Below, one piece after another: positions 52,182 through 62,032 of a DNA stretch of 64,000 nt (position 1 is the first letter of the stretch; every line of letters begins with the position of its first letter). The stretch lies in NCBI GenBank assembly GCA_900109485.1, contig FOAY01000004.1, positions 310,001 to 374,000 on the forward strand, in the 5' to 3' direction. The notes under the pieces are model-generated. The model made no database searches. It was not told where the DNA came from and saw only the letters and a list, made by a program, of their open reading frames with translations. Both the position numbers and the translations under genes were made by a program. Origin of the DNA: Kosakonia sacchari (GTDB lineage Bacteria > Pseudomonadota > Gammaproteobacteria > Enterobacterales > Enterobacteriaceae).

Positions 52182-54263
52182 ATGAAAGGTAAGCTGCTCG
52201 ACGCGGTGCCCTTAAGTTCGCTGACCGGCGTCGGCGCGGCCCAGAGCAGCAAACTGGCGAAAATCGGTCTGCACACCGTGCAGGATTTGCTGCTTCACCT
52301 GCCGCTGCGTTACGAAGATCGCACCCAGCTTTACCCCATTGCTGACCTGCTGCCGGGCATCTACGCCACGGTGGAAGGCGAAGTGCTGAACTGCAATATC
52401 ACTTTCGGTGGTCGCCGGATGATGACCTGCCAGATCAGCGACGGTTCCGGCATCCTCACCATGCGCTTTTTCAACTTCAACGCGGCGATGAAAAACAGCC
52501 TCGCCACGGGCCGCCGCGTGCTGGCCTACGGCGAAGCAAAGCGCGGGAAGTATGGTGCGGAGATGATCCACCCGGAATACCGCGTGCAGGGCGATCTCAG
52601 CACTCCCGAATTACAGGAAACGCTTACGCCGGTTTATCCCACCACCGAAGGGATTAAGCAGGCGACATTGCGCAAACTGACCGACCAGGCGCTGGAACTG
52701 CTGGCGACCTGCGCCATCAGCGAACTGCTGCCGCCTGAGCTGGCACAGGGCATGATGAGCCTGCCGGAAGCGCTGCACACGCTGCATCGCCCGCCGCCGT
52801 CATTGCAACTGGCCGAACTTGAAGCGGGTACGCATCCAGCGCAGCGTCGTTTGATCCTTGAAGAATTACTGGCGCATAACCTGAGTATGCTGGCGCTGCG
52901 CGCCGGGGCTCAGCGCTATCATGCGCAGCCGCTCGTTGCCAAAGATGAACTGAAGCAAGGCCTGCTGGCGTCGCTACCGTTTAAACCAACCGGCGCACAG
53001 GCGCGGGTTGTGGCGGAAATCGAGCGCGATATGGCGCTGGATATCCCGATGATGCGCCTGGTACAGGGCGATGTCGGCTCCGGTAAAACGCTGGTTGCCG
53101 CACTGGCCGCGTTACGGGCGATCGCCAACGGTAAACAGGTGGCGATGATGGCACCGACCGAACTGCTGGCTGAGCAGCACGCCAACAATTTCCGCAACTG
53201 GTTTGCGCCGCTCGGTATCGAAGTGGGCTGGCTGGCGGGAAAACAAAAAGGGAAGGCGCGCCAGGCACAGCAGGATGCCATTGCTAATGGCGAAGTGCAG
53301 ATGGTGGTGGGCACGCACGCTATTTTCCAGGAGCAGGTGCAGTTTAACGGCCTCGCGCTGGTGATTATCGATGAGCAACACCGCTTTGGTGTCCACCAGC
53401 GTCTGGCGTTGTGGGAGAAAGGCCAGCAGCAGGGTTTCCATCCGCACCAGTTAATCATGACGGCCACCCCGATTCCGCGCACGCTGGCGATGACCGCCTA
53501 TGCCGATCTCGATACGTCGGTTATCGACGAACTACCGCCGGGCCGCACACCAGTAACCACCGTCGCCATCCCGGATACGCGCCGCAACGATATTATCGAT
53601 CGCGTGCGCAACGCCTGTATCGACGAAGGCCGTCAGGCCTACTGGGTGTGTACGCTGATTGAAGAGTCCGATCTTCTGGAAGCGCAGGCGGCGGAAGCCA
53701 CCTGGGAAGAGCTGAAGCTCGCACTGCCAGAGCTGAATGTCGGACTGGTGCATGGCCGCATGAAGCCAGCGGAAAAGCAGGCAGTCATGCAGGCCTTTAA
53801 ACAGGGCGAGCAGCATCTGCTGGTCGCCACCACGGTAATTGAAGTTGGCGTGGATGTGCCCAATGCCAGCCTGATGATTATCGAAAACCCGGAGCGGCTC
53901 GGCCTTGCGCAACTCCACCAGCTCCGCGGGCGCGTTGGGCGCGGCGCGGTAGCCTCGCACTGCGTTTTGCTCTACAAATCCCCGCTCTCAAAGACAGCGC
54001 AAAAACGCTTACAGGTGCTGCGCGACAGCAACGACGGTTTTGTCATTGCGCAAAAGGATCTGGAAATTCGCGGCCCCGGCGAACTGCTCGGAACCCGCCA
54101 GACCGGCAATGCGGAATTCAAAGTCGCCGATCTGCTGCGCGACCAGGCGATGATCCCGGAAGTTCAGCGCGTCGCCCGCCATATTCACGAGCGTTATCCG
54201 CAGCTTGCAACAGCTTTAATCGAACGCTGGATGCCGGAAACAGAACGCTACTCCAACGCCTGA
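52182..54263 (+). CDS. recG: ATP-dependent DNA helicase RecG
   Basis: Branch-migration helicase for stalled forks, R-loops and Holliday junctions. 693 residues, as in E. coli. The wedge/OB domain is in the first about 150 residues. Helicase motifs follow: Walker A GDVGSGKTLVAA, DEQH box VIIDEQHRFGVHQ, motif III TATPIPRTLAM, motif VI LHQLRGRVGRG. Last gene of the gmk operon. In E. coli gltS follows; here the next gene is xanP after 124 bp. Confidence 0.98.
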   Translation: MKGKLLDAVPLSSLTGVGAAQSSKLAKIGLHTVQDLLLHLPLRYEDRTQLYPIADLLPGIYATVEGEVLNCNITFGGRRMMTCQISDGSGILTMRFFNFNAAMKNSLATGRRVLAYGEAKRGKYGAEMIHPEYRVQGDLSTPELQETLTPVYPTTEGIKQATLRKLTDQALELLATCAISELLPPELAQGMMSLPEALHTLHRPPPSLQLAELEAGTHPAQRRLILEELLAHNLSMLALRAGAQRYHAQPLVAKDELKQGLLASLPFKPTGAQARVVAEIERDMALDIPMMRLVQGDVGSGKTLVAALAALRAIANGKQVAMMAPTELLAEQHANNFRNWFAPLGIEVGWLAGKQKGKARQAQQDAIANGEVQMVVGTHAIFQEQVQFNGLALVIIDEQHRFGVHQRLALWEKGQQQGFHPHQLIMTATPIPRTLAMTAYADLDTSVIDELPPGRTPVTTVAIPDTRRNDIIDRVRNACIDEGRQAYWVCTLIEESDLLEAQAAEATWEELKLALPELNVGLVHGRMKPAEKQAVMQAFKQGEQHLLVATTVIEVGVDVPNASLMIIENPERLGLAQLHQLRGRVGRGAVASHCVLLYKSPLSKTAQKRLQVLRDSNDGFVIAQKDLEIRGPGELLGTRQTGNAEFKVADLLRDQAMIPEVQRVARHIHERYPQLATALIERWMPETERYSNA

Positions 54264-54319
54264 GTTTCAGGACCTTAGCCGGTAGAAAGAACATCCCTTC
54301 GAAAAGTATGTTTTTAACA

Positions 54320-54335
54320 TAGCAACCGTTTGCTT
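54320..54335. promoter_or_regulatory. Probable PurR box upstream of xanP
   Basis: TAGCAACCGTTTGCTT keeps the GCAA-N4-TTGC core of the PurR consensus ACGCAAACGTTTGCGT (12 of 16 positions agree). It overlaps the -35 hexamer TTGCTT of the likely xanP promoter, the place expected for repression by PurR with hypoxanthine or guanine. Confidence 0.6.
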
Positions 54336-54357
54336 TTACCAAACAGTCCGATAAAAT
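54330..54357 (+). promoter_or_regulatory. Probable sigma-70 promoter of xanP
   Basis: TTGCTT (54330-54335), a 16-bp spacer and TAAAAT (54352-54357), 31 bp before the xanP ATG. The -35 lies inside the PurR-like palindrome. Confidence 0.6.
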
Positions 54358-54387
54358 CAGCGCTTTTCCATCAGGGGATTGTCTGAG

Positions 54388-55773
54388 ATGTCCTTAAACA
54401 CCATCGAGTCCGAAAATGCGCAACCGGTTGCGCAGACTCAACCCAGCGAGCTGATCTATCGCCTTGAAGACCGCCCGCCGCTGCCGCAAACCCTGTTTGC
54501 CGCACTGCAACACCTGCTGGCGATGTTTGTTGGCGTGATTACGCCCGCGCTGCTGATCTGCCAGGCGCTGGGGCTACCGGCTCAGGACACTCAGCACATC
54601 ATCAGCATGTCGCTGTTCGCCTCCGGCGTCGCTTCCATCATCCAGATTAAAGCCTGGGGCCCGGTGGGTTCCGGTCTGCTGTCGATCCAGGGCACCAGCT
54701 TCAACTTCGTTGCGCCATTGATTATGGGCGGCACGGCGCTAAAAACCGGCGGTGCGGATGTGCCAACCATGATGGCTGCGCTGTTCGGCACCCTGATGCT
54801 GGCAAGCTGTACCGAAATGGTTATCTCGCGCATTCTGCCGCTGGCACGCCGCATTATTACTCCGCTGGTCTCCGGCGTGGTGGTGATGATTATCGGCCTG
54901 TCGCTGATCCAGGTTGGTCTGACTTCCGTCGGCGGCGGTTTTGCCGCGATGGGCAATCACACCTTCGGCGCGCCGAAAAACCTGCTGCTGGCGGGCGTGG
55001 TGCTGGCGATCATTATTCTGCTCAACCGTCAGCGTAACCCGTACCTGCGTATTGCTTCGCTGGTGATTGCCATGGCGGTCGGTTATGTACTGGCGCTGTT
55101 TATGGGCATGCTGCCGGAATATAGCGCGCCAGCGAACGCCTTTATGGTGCCAACGCCGCTCTATTACGGCCTGAGCATCGACTGGAATCTGCTGCTGCCA
55201 CTGATGCTGGTGTTTATGATCACCTCGCTGGAAACCATCGGCGACATCACCGCCACCTCTGACGTTTCCGAGCAGCCCGTCGCCGGCCCGCTGTACATGA
55301 AGCGCCTGAAAGGCGGCGTGCTGGCGAACGGCATCAACTCGTTTGTTTCGGCGGTGTTCAACACTTTCCCGAACTCCTGCTTTGGCCAGAACAACGGCGT
55401 TATTCAGCTGACCGGCGTCGCCAGCCGCTACATCGGTTTCTTCGTGGCGCTGATGCTGGTTGTGCTGGGTCTGTTCCCGGCGGTCAGCGCTTTCGTTCAG
55501 CAGTTACCTGAGCCGGTACTCGGCGGCGCAACGCTGGTGATGTTCGGTACGATTGCCGCTTCCGGCGTGCGTATCGTCTCCCGCGAGCCGCTGAACCGCC
55601 GCGCGATTATGATTATCGCGCTGTCGCTGGCCGTAGGCCTTGGCGTTTCCCAGCAGCCGCAGATCCTGCAATTCGCGCCGGACTGGCTGAAAAACCTGCT
55701 CTCCTCCGGTATCGCCGCTGGCGGTATCACCGCAATTGTATTGAATCTGATTTTTCCGCCAGAGAAAAACTGA
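54388..55773 (+). CDS. xanP: Xanthine:proton symporter XanP
   Basis: Nucleobase-ascorbate/NCS2 family importer, highly specific for xanthine in E. coli (YicE). 461 residues from ATG 54388 ([16 protein letters not shown]), with AGGGGAT upstream; a TTG three codons earlier is less likely. About 12-14 hydrophobic segments. The NAT signature [15 protein letters not shown] and the transport motifs [15 protein letters not shown] and [14 protein letters not shown] are intact. Monocistronic, with a possible PurR box in its promoter. Confidence 0.96.
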   Translation: MSLNTIESENAQPVAQTQPSELIYRLEDRPPLPQTLFAALQHLLAMFVGVITPALLICQALGLPAQDTQHIISMSLFASGVASIIQIKAWGPVGSGLLSIQGTSFNFVAPLIMGGTALKTGGADVPTMMAALFGTLMLASCTEMVISRILPLARRIITPLVSGVVVMIIGLSLIQVGLTSVGGGFAAMGNHTFGAPKNLLLAGVVLAIIILLNRQRNPYLRIASLVIAMAVGYVLALFMGMLPEYSAPANAFMVPTPLYYGLSIDWNLLLPLMLVFMITSLETIGDITATSDVSEQPVAGPLYMKRLKGGVLANGINSFVSAVFNTFPNSCFGQNNGVIQLTGVASRYIGFFVALMLVVLGLFPAVSAFVQQLPEPVLGGATLVMFGTIAASGVRIVSREPLNRRAIMIIALSLAVGLGVSQQPQILQFAPDWLKNLLSSGIAAGGITAIVLNLIFPPEKN

Positions 55774-55782
55774 TCGCGCCAC

Positions 55783-55805
55783 GGCAGCCGGGCTTACCGG
55801 CTGCC
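55783..55805 (+). terminator. Hairpin after xanP
   Basis: GGCAGCCGG-GCTTA-CCGGCTGCC is a perfect 9-bp stem 9 bp after the xanP stop. Only a weak pyrimidine tract follows, so it may be a weak terminator or a 3' end stabiliser. Confidence 0.5.
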
Positions 55806-55893
55806 GCTGTCATCTCCTTTCATCATTCCGCCCTTGAGCATTGCGCATAAATCGTGCATAACTGCCTGATTGACACTTCGGGGATGGAAGATC

Positions 55894-57621
55894 ATGAAAT
55901 TTCTTGGAAAGCTGCTGTTCGTTGTCGTTATCGTCCTGCTACTGGCGATAGTGGCCGCTTATTTTCTGCTGCAAACCCGTTGGGGTGCGACACAGGTCAG
56001 CAACTGGGTAAATAACAACAGCGACTATCACCTCACTTTTGATGCGATAGAACATCGCTTCTCCTCGCCTTCCCATGTGTTACTGAAAAACGTCAATTTC
56101 GGCCGCAAAGGCAACCCGGCGACGCTGGTCGCTAAAACGGTAGATATTGGCCTGAGCAGCCGCCAGTTGACCGATCCGCTGCACGCCGACACCATTTTAT
56201 TGCAGGATGGCACGCTCAATTTCTCCCCGTCTGCCGCGCCGCTTCCTTTCCAGGCCGATCGCCTGCAACTCAATAATATGGCGTTCAATAGCCCGACCAC
56301 GGGCTGGGATCTGAGTGCGCAACGGGTGATGGGTGGTGTCTCGCCCTGGCAGCCAGTGTCCGGCAATGTGCTGGGCAGTAAAACGCAAATCCAGATGAGC
56401 GCCGGTTCGCTGACGTTAAACGGCGTTCCGGCCAGCAACGTGCTTATTCAGGGCAGTATCGACAAAGATGTTGTTACCCTGACGACTATCGGCGCGGACA
56501 TGGCGCGCGGCTCCCTGACCGGCGATGCGAAACGCACTGCCGATGGCGGCTGGGTGGTGAATAACCTGCGCCTGAACGATATTCGCCTGCAAAGCGATAA
56601 AACCCTGCTCGATTTCTTCAATCCGCTGACCACGCTGCCATCATTACAGATTGGCCGTGTCGACGTGACGGACGCGCGTTTACAGGGGCCGGGATGGGCG
56701 GTTACCGATCTCGATCTGAGCCTGAGCAATTTGACGCTGATTAAAGGCGACTGGCAAAGCGACGACGGCAGGCTGTCGATGAACGCCAGCGAGTTTATTT
56801 ACGGCTCGCTGCACCTGTTCGACCCGATCCTGAATGCCAACTTTTCTGCGCAGGGAATTGCGCTACAGCAGTTCACCTCGCGCTGGGAAAACGGCATGGT
56901 GCGCACCTCCGGTAACTGGTATCGCGCGGGCCATGCGCTGGTGCTCGACGACGCCGCGTTCGCCGGGCTGGAGTACACGCTGCCGGAAAACTGGAAGCAA
57001 CTGTGGATGGACGATCTGCCGTCGTGGCTGAACACGGTAACGCTGAAGAAATTCAGCGCCAGCCGCAACCTGGTGATTGATATCGATCCGACGTTCCCGT
57101 GGCAACTCACCGCGCTGGATGGTTATGGCGACAACCTGCAACTGGTGCGCGAAGGGAAATGGGGCGTCTGGGGCGGTAGCGCAAAACTGAATGCCGCTGC
57201 GGCAACATTCAACCGCGTGGACGTGCGCCGCCCGTCGCTGGCGCTGAATGCCAACGGCAACATGGTCAATATTACCGAGCTGAGCGCCTTCACCGACAAA
57301 GGGTTGCTGGAGGCTAAAGCTGTGGTTTCACAAACGCCGGATCGCAGCGTTAATGTCAGCCTGAACGGACGCGGCGTACCGCTGAATGTGCTCCAGGAGT
57401 GGGGCTGGCCGACGTTACCGATTAGCGGCGATGGCAACCTGCAACTGACCGCCAGCGGCAGTGTACGCGCCGATGCGCCACTGAAGCCCAGCGTCAACGG
57501 CGAGTTATCTGCGGTTAACGTACAGAAACAGCAGGTAAAACAGAGCATGCATGGCGGCGTGGTATCGGGAGGTGTGGTTGCACCTCCGGCAGAGCCTGCA
57601 CCGACACAGCCCGCGCCCTGA
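55894..57621 (+). CDS. yicH: AsmA family protein YicH
   Basis: 575 residues from ATG 55894 (MKFLGKLLFVVVIVLLLAIV), with GGAAG before it; upstream in-frame ATG 55870 is unlikely. One N-terminal membrane anchor (about 4-28) and a large periplasmic part of AsmA/DUF748 type with repeated beta-strand modules (e.g. LNNMAFNSPTTGWDLSAQRV, in part). AsmA-like proteins are now viewed as bridge-like lipid transporters between the envelope membranes; a specific role for YicH is not established. The C-terminal tail (about 545-575) is Pro/Ala/Val-rich and looks disordered. Between xanP and the convergent yicI. Confidence 0.88.
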   Translation: MKFLGKLLFVVVIVLLLAIVAAYFLLQTRWGATQVSNWVNNNSDYHLTFDAIEHRFSSPSHVLLKNVNFGRKGNPATLVAKTVDIGLSSRQLTDPLHADTILLQDGTLNFSPSAAPLPFQADRLQLNNMAFNSPTTGWDLSAQRVMGGVSPWQPVSGNVLGSKTQIQMSAGSLTLNGVPASNVLIQGSIDKDVVTLTTIGADMARGSLTGDAKRTADGGWVVNNLRLNDIRLQSDKTLLDFFNPLTTLPSLQIGRVDVTDARLQGPGWAVTDLDLSLSNLTLIKGDWQSDDGRLSMNASEFIYGSLHLFDPILNANFSAQGIALQQFTSRWENGMVRTSGNWYRAGHALVLDDAAFAGLEYTLPENWKQLWMDDLPSWLNTVTLKKFSASRNLVIDIDPTFPWQLTALDGYGDNLQLVREGKWGVWGGSAKLNAAAATFNRVDVRRPSLALNANGNMVNITELSAFTDKGLLEAKAVVSQTPDRSVNVSLNGRGVPLNVLQEWGWPTLPISGDGNLQLTASGSVRADAPLKPSVNGELSAVNVQKQQVKQSMHGGVVSGGVVAPPAEPAPTQPAP

Positions 57622-57629
57622 GATCTGAT

Positions 57630-57800
57630 ATTGCCGGATGGCGCTAACACTTATCCGGCCCGACAAATACCGGCATTATCTACGGGAAACTGTAGGCCGG
57701 GTAACGCAGTGCCACCCGGCGACAATCAATCCTCAGCAGTCCAGGCCCGGCCAGCAACAACATCCTCTCCGGGAATCGCAGGCCGGGCTGCCATCCAGCA
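57630..57800. repeat. REP/BIME cluster between yicH and yicI
   Basis: At least two palindromic REP units: TTGCCGGATGGCGCTAAC followed by ACTTATCCGGCCCGAC (about 57630-57663), and GTAGGCCGGGTAACGCAG followed by TGCCACCCGGCGAC (about 57691-57723). A third degenerate unit, GCAGGCCGGGCTGCCATCC, lies near 57780. They sit between two convergent genes, where such clusters usually occur. Confidence 0.78.
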
Positions 57801-57807
57801 ACGTCCT

Positions 57808-60126
57808 TCAAAGCGTAATACGCACTTCACTACCCTGCGGCGTAATCACCACACCCAGCGCGCTGCCGGACTGCGTTGCGCCCTGCACACCGGCAATCTG
57901 TGCGACATTGCGCAGGCACAGCGTCCAGTTACGTCCTGCACCGTCAGCCTGAACCGTAATCACACCATTTGCACGTTTCGTCCGCAGACGGAAGATCACC
58001 GCGCCGCTGGCATCCGGTACTTCGCACAACGCTTCACACCCGTCATCCAGCGCAAAAAGCTGGAATGCCGTACCCTCATGCCAGGCATAATCCGGGCGTT
58101 GATCGTTACTGCCCAGCGCCAGTAGCGCGTTGTCACGCACATAAACTGGCAGGCTCATAAAGTTGTGGCGCTGTTTATGCCAGCGGCTGCCGATCTGTAC
58201 GTCGTTGTGCCACAGGTGCGTCCAGCGTCCTTCCGGCAGATAAAACTGTACATCGCCCGCTTCGCTGAACACCGGCGCAACCAGCAGCGCATCGCCGAGC
58301 ATATACTGCCTGTCGAGAAAGTCGCAGGCAGGATCGTCCGGGAAGGCCAGCATCATGGCGCGCATCATCGGCACGCCGGATTCATGCGCCTGCGCAGCCT
58401 GGCGATAAAGGTACGGCATCAGGCGACATTTCAGTTGCGTGAAGTGACGCACCACATCGCAGGATTCTTCATCGTACGCCCACGGCACACGGTAGGATTT
58501 ACTGCCATGCAGGCGGCTATGGCTGGAGAACAGCCCGAACGCGCACCAGCGTTTGTAGACATGCGCAGGCGCGGTATTTTCGAAGCCGCCGATATCGTGG
58601 CTCCAGAAGCCAAAACCGGAAAGACCAATGGATAACCCGCCGCGCAGGCTTTCAGCCATCGATTCGTAGTTGGCGTAGCAGTCGCCGCCCCAGTGAACCG
58701 GGAACTGTTGCGCGCCCACGGAAGCCGAACGGGCAAACAGTACCGCATCCTGCTCGCCAACCGTCTCTTTCAGCACGTTCCACACCAGTTCGTTGTAGAT
58801 GTACGCATAATGGTTGTGCATCTTCTGCGGGCACGCGCCGTTATGCCACATCACATCGGTCGGAATGCGTTCGCCAAAGTCGGTTTTGAAGCAGTCCACG
58901 CCCATCGCTACCAGGCCTTTGAGCTTATCGGCATACCACTGGCAGGCTTCCGGGTTGGTAAAATCATAAATCGCCAGCCCCGGTTGCCATTTGTCCCACT
59001 GCCACAGCGAGCCATCCGGGCGTTTCAGCAGGTAACCCTTTTCTTTCAGTTCGCGGAAAACGGGCGATTTCTGCCCGATGTAGGGGTTGATCCAGACACA
59101 GATTTTCAGCCTGCGCGCTTTCAGCCGCTTCATCATGCCAGCCGGATCCGGGAAGGTCTGCGGGTCCCATTCGAAATCGCACCACTGGAAGGCCTTCATC
59201 CAGAAGCAGTCAAAGTGGAACACATGCAGCGGTAACTGGCGTTCGGCCATGCCATCGATAAAACTGTTCACCGTCGCTTCGTCGTAGTTGGTGGTGAACG
59301 AAGTGGTCAGCCACAGACCGAATGACCACGCGGGCGGCAGCGCCGGGCGGCCGGTGAAGCAGGTATAGCGATCCAGCACCGCCTGCGGCGTCGGCCCGTC
59401 GATAACGAAATACTCCAGGTGCTCGCCTTCAACGCTGAACTGCACTTTGGAGACCTTCTCCGAACCGATTTCAAACTCCACGGCTTCCGGGTGATTAACC
59501 AGCACGCCGTAACCGCGATTGGTCAGATAGAAGGGGATATTTTTGTACGACTGCTCGGTGCTGGTGCCGCCATCACGGTTCCAGGTTTCCACCGCCTGGC
59601 CGTTGCGCACCAGCGCGGTAAAGCGCTCGCCAAGGCCATACACCGTTTCGCCTACGCCGAGATCCAGACGCTCGAACAGGTAGTTGCGCCCACGGTTGCC
59701 ATCCTGCACGTAGCCATTATTTTTCAACTGACTGCCGGTGATGCGCTCGCCATCGCGCAGAAAATCGATCGCCCAGTTGTCGCCTTTCCCCACACGAACG
59801 CTAAGCGAACCGCTTTGCAGCTCGGCAAATTCGTCGGTGTTGTGCATTTCCACGTGAACATTTTGCGCAACGTTAAGCGGGAAATGCGGGCCGTTATCCA
59901 GCGCGCCCTGAAAATGCTCAATGCGCACACCGATAATCCCTTCCTGCGGCGAGAAAAAGCGCAGCGTAAACAAAGGGGTATCCAGTTGCCAGGTGCGCTC
60001 ACGCACATCGCGCGGGGCGGCATAAACCACCATCTCATTGCCCTGCTGTTCAACCTCAAAGACCTGAACCGGCTGGATTAACGTCAACCCCGGCTGGATA
60101 AGCCAGTTGCCATCACTAATTTTCAT
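57808..60126 (-). CDS. yicI: Alpha-xylosidase YicI (GH31)
   Basis: Cytoplasmic hydrolase releasing alpha-D-xylose from isoprimeverose-type alpha-xylosides. 772 residues, as in E. coli YicI. Glycoside hydrolase family 31 (beta/alpha)8 barrel: nucleophile Asp in [13 protein letters not shown], acid/base Asp in [16 protein letters not shown], and the GH31 [16 protein letters not shown] region (in part). It lies 10 bp downstream of yicJ on the same strand; the two form an uptake-plus-hydrolysis operon. Confidence 0.97.
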   Translation of the reverse strand: MKISDGNWLIQPGLTLIQPVQVFEVEQQGNEMVVYAAPRDVRERTWQLDTPLFTLRFFSPQEGIIGVRIEHFQGALDNGPHFPLNVAQNVHVEMHNTDEFAELQSGSLSVRVGKGDNWAIDFLRDGERITGSQLKNNGYVQDGNRGRNYLFERLDLGVGETVYGLGERFTALVRNGQAVETWNRDGGTSTEQSYKNIPFYLTNRGYGVLVNHPEAVEFEIGSEKVSKVQFSVEGEHLEYFVIDGPTPQAVLDRYTCFTGRPALPPAWSFGLWLTTSFTTNYDEATVNSFIDGMAERQLPLHVFHFDCFWMKAFQWCDFEWDPQTFPDPAGMMKRLKARRLKICVWINPYIGQKSPVFRELKEKGYLLKRPDGSLWQWDKWQPGLAIYDFTNPEACQWYADKLKGLVAMGVDCFKTDFGERIPTDVMWHNGACPQKMHNHYAYIYNELVWNVLKETVGEQDAVLFARSASVGAQQFPVHWGGDCYANYESMAESLRGGLSIGLSGFGFWSHDIGGFENTAPAHVYKRWCAFGLFSSHSRLHGSKSYRVPWAYDEESCDVVRHFTQLKCRLMPYLYRQAAQAHESGVPMMRAMMLAFPDDPACDFLDRQYMLGDALLVAPVFSEAGDVQFYLPEGRWTHLWHNDVQIGSRWHKQRHNFMSLPVYVRDNALLALGSNDQRPDYAWHEGTAFQLFALDDGCEALCEVPDASGAVIFRLRTKRANGVITVQADGAGRNWTLCLRNVAQIAGVQGATQSGSALGVVITPQGSEVRITL

Positions 60127-60136
60127 CTGTCACTCC

Positions 60137-61528
60137 TTACTGTAATTCTTCCCGGGCAGAAACATGGCCAAACCTCTGTTCACCGCGGTGCTCGCCACGC
60201 GCCAGTTGCGCCATGATCGATTTCAGGAACGGGGTTTTCAGCGTGTAAAAACGTTTGGCGATAATGGCGCTGAGCAGGTAGCAGAGCGCCGGAACCAGCG
60301 TGAACAGGGCAATAATGATGCTAATGGTGGTGCTGTTCTGGCTGTGAGCCGCGGCATCGTAACCGCCACCGGCCAGCGCCCAGCCAATCAACGCGCCGCC
60401 AAGGGCAAGGCCGAGTTTCAGCACAAACAGCGTACCGGCAAAGCTGATGCCGGTAAGGCGCTTACCATTACACCATTCGCCGTAATCGACGGTGTCGGAC
60501 ATCATCACCCACTGGATTGGCGTCACCAGTTGGTGCAGCACACCGATAACAAAGATAAAGATGAACATCGTAACGCTGGCCTGGATCGGCACGAAGAACA
60601 TGGCGATGCTCAGCACGGTGAGCGCGGCGTTAGTCCACCAGAAAATGGTGACTTTACATTTCCAGTCGGTCAGCGGTTTCGCCAGTGCGCTGCCAATCAG
60701 ATTGCCGACGCAGTAGGTGGTGAGGAACGCGGTAAAGATAGCGGCATCGCCCATGATCCAGGTGACGTAATACATCATCGCGCCGCCGCGCACGCAGACG
60801 GCGAGGATGTTGAGGATGGTCAGCGCGCCGACAATTCGCCACTGGTCGTTCTGCCAGATATCGCGCAGATCTTCTCGCATTGAGGTGGTGCTCGGCGGTG
60901 CCTGGATACGCTCTTTGGTGGTGAAGAAGCAGAATGCCAACATCATAAAGGCAACCACCGAGAGCACCGCAATCCCGCCCTGGAAACCGGCAACTTTGTC
61001 TTCGCCACCAATTAATTTCACCAGCGGCATCATCAGCACCGTGGAGAGCATGCCGCCTGCGGTGGCGAGCACGAAGCGCCAGGATTGTAGCGAGATGCGC
61101 TGTGTCGGGTCATTAGTGATAACGCCGCCGAGCGCGCAATAAGGAATATTGACCACGGTGTAAAGCAGGGTGAGTAACGTATAAGTTACAGCGGCATAAA
61201 TCATTTTGCCGCTCGTGCTGAGATCCGGCGTGCTGTAGGCCAGCACGCAGACCACGCCAAACGGCAGCGCGCCGAAGATAATCCACGGGCGGAATTTCCC
61301 CCAGCGGCTGCGCGTGCGGTCGGCAAGCAGCCCCATGCACGGGTCGGAAATGGCGTCTAACGCGCGCGCCAGCAGGAACATGGTGCCGACAAACCCGGCG
61401 GGAATACCGAAAATATCGGTATAGAAAAACATCATGTACAACATCACGTTATCGAAGACGATATGGCTGGCGGCATCGCCCATCCCGTAGCCAATTTTTT
61501 CTTTCACGGAAATAATCTGACTGTCCAT
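60137..61528 (-). CDS. yicJ: GPH-family sugar (xyloside) transporter YicJ
   Basis: Cation symporter of the glycoside-pentoside-hexuronide family, presumed to import the alpha-xyloside cleaved by YicI. 463 residues from ATG 61528 (MDSQIISVKEKIGYGMGDAA), with AAGGAAAC before it; the open frame runs 45 codons further upstream but is not family-like. About 12 membrane segments. Signature motifs IGYGMGDAASHIVFDN, LADRTRSRWGKFRPW and MMSDTVDYGEWCNGKR. First gene of yicJI; its promoter lies between 61529 and about 61700. Confidence 0.95.
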   Translation of the reverse strand: MDSQIISVKEKIGYGMGDAASHIVFDNVMLYMMFFYTDIFGIPAGFVGTMFLLARALDAISDPCMGLLADRTRSRWGKFRPWIIFGALPFGVVCVLAYSTPDLSTSGKMIYAAVTYTLLTLLYTVVNIPYCALGGVITNDPTQRISLQSWRFVLATAGGMLSTVLMMPLVKLIGGEDKVAGFQGGIAVLSVVAFMMLAFCFFTTKERIQAPPSTTSMREDLRDIWQNDQWRIVGALTILNILAVCVRGGAMMYYVTWIMGDAAIFTAFLTTYCVGNLIGSALAKPLTDWKCKVTIFWWTNAALTVLSIAMFFVPIQASVTMFIFIFVIGVLHQLVTPIQWVMMSDTVDYGEWCNGKRLTGISFAGTLFVLKLGLALGGALIGWALAGGGYDAAAHSQNSTTISIIIALFTLVPALCYLLSAIIAKRFYTLKTPFLKSIMAQLARGEHRGEQRFGHVSAREELQ

Positions 61529-61780
61529 TTTTGTTTCCTTTACGCGTGAAAAGTGCACAGAGAGCGGTTTCACACGTTGTAAACGATTGGTTTTCAGCCG
61601 GGTATTGCGATTTCTTGTTATCAATTTACGTTTATTCTTTTCTGTGATCGCTCCCCCTTTCACCGAAGCGAAGCGGCTAAGCGATGGAAAAGATAAGGAT
61701 TTATCTTAAACGACCGATTTTACTGGCCGCACAATGAGAAAAATTCTGATGAGGGTATGTGGTAAATGACTGAAAGTAGC

Positions 61781-61786
61781 TATAAT
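61781..61786 (+). promoter_or_regulatory. -10 element of the selC promoter
   Basis: TATAATGCGCCCCG: a perfect TATAAT followed by a GC-rich discriminator, typical of stringently controlled tRNA promoters. Transcription would begin near 61793, 25 nt before the mature tRNA. The -35 is weak. Confidence 0.65.
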
Positions 61787-61817
61787 GCGCCCCGCCTCCA
61801 TGTAGCAATGCAGGCGC

Positions 61818-61912
61818 GGAAGATCGTCATCTCCGGTGAGGTGGCTGGACTTCAAATCCAGTTGGGGCCGCCAGCGGTCCCGGGCAGGTTCGACTCCTGT
61901 GATCTTCCGCCA
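61818..61912 (+). tRNA. selC: Selenocysteine tRNA (anticodon UCA)
   Basis: 95-nt gene including CCA. Acceptor arms GGAAGATC and GATCTTCC (8 bp, typical of bacterial tRNA-Sec), long variable arm (TTGGGGCCGCC ... GCGGTCCC), T-loop GGTTCGACTCC, anticodon TCA at 61852-61854 in GGACTTCAAATCC. It differs from E. coli selC at very few positions. Its 3' half is a classical phage and island attachment site, and foreign-looking DNA starts right after it. Confidence 0.98.
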
Positions 61913-62032
61913 AAGTCCCTCCATGTATACCTTTGTAAAAAAATAGAAATTAATACCCGTTTGGTTTATAAATAAAGTCTGTAAAAAAGACATTAATTTA
62001 TTCTCAATTTTTTGCTATTAGGAATAGAATTT
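61913..62032. other. Left edge of a putative selC-associated island
   Basis: Directly after the selC CCA the sequence becomes strongly AT-rich. A typical selC island starts with a P4-type integrase; none is visible in the 2 kb up to the window end, so the integrase is either further downstream or lost. A direct repeat of the selC 3' end (attR) would be expected beyond the window. Confidence 0.5.
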
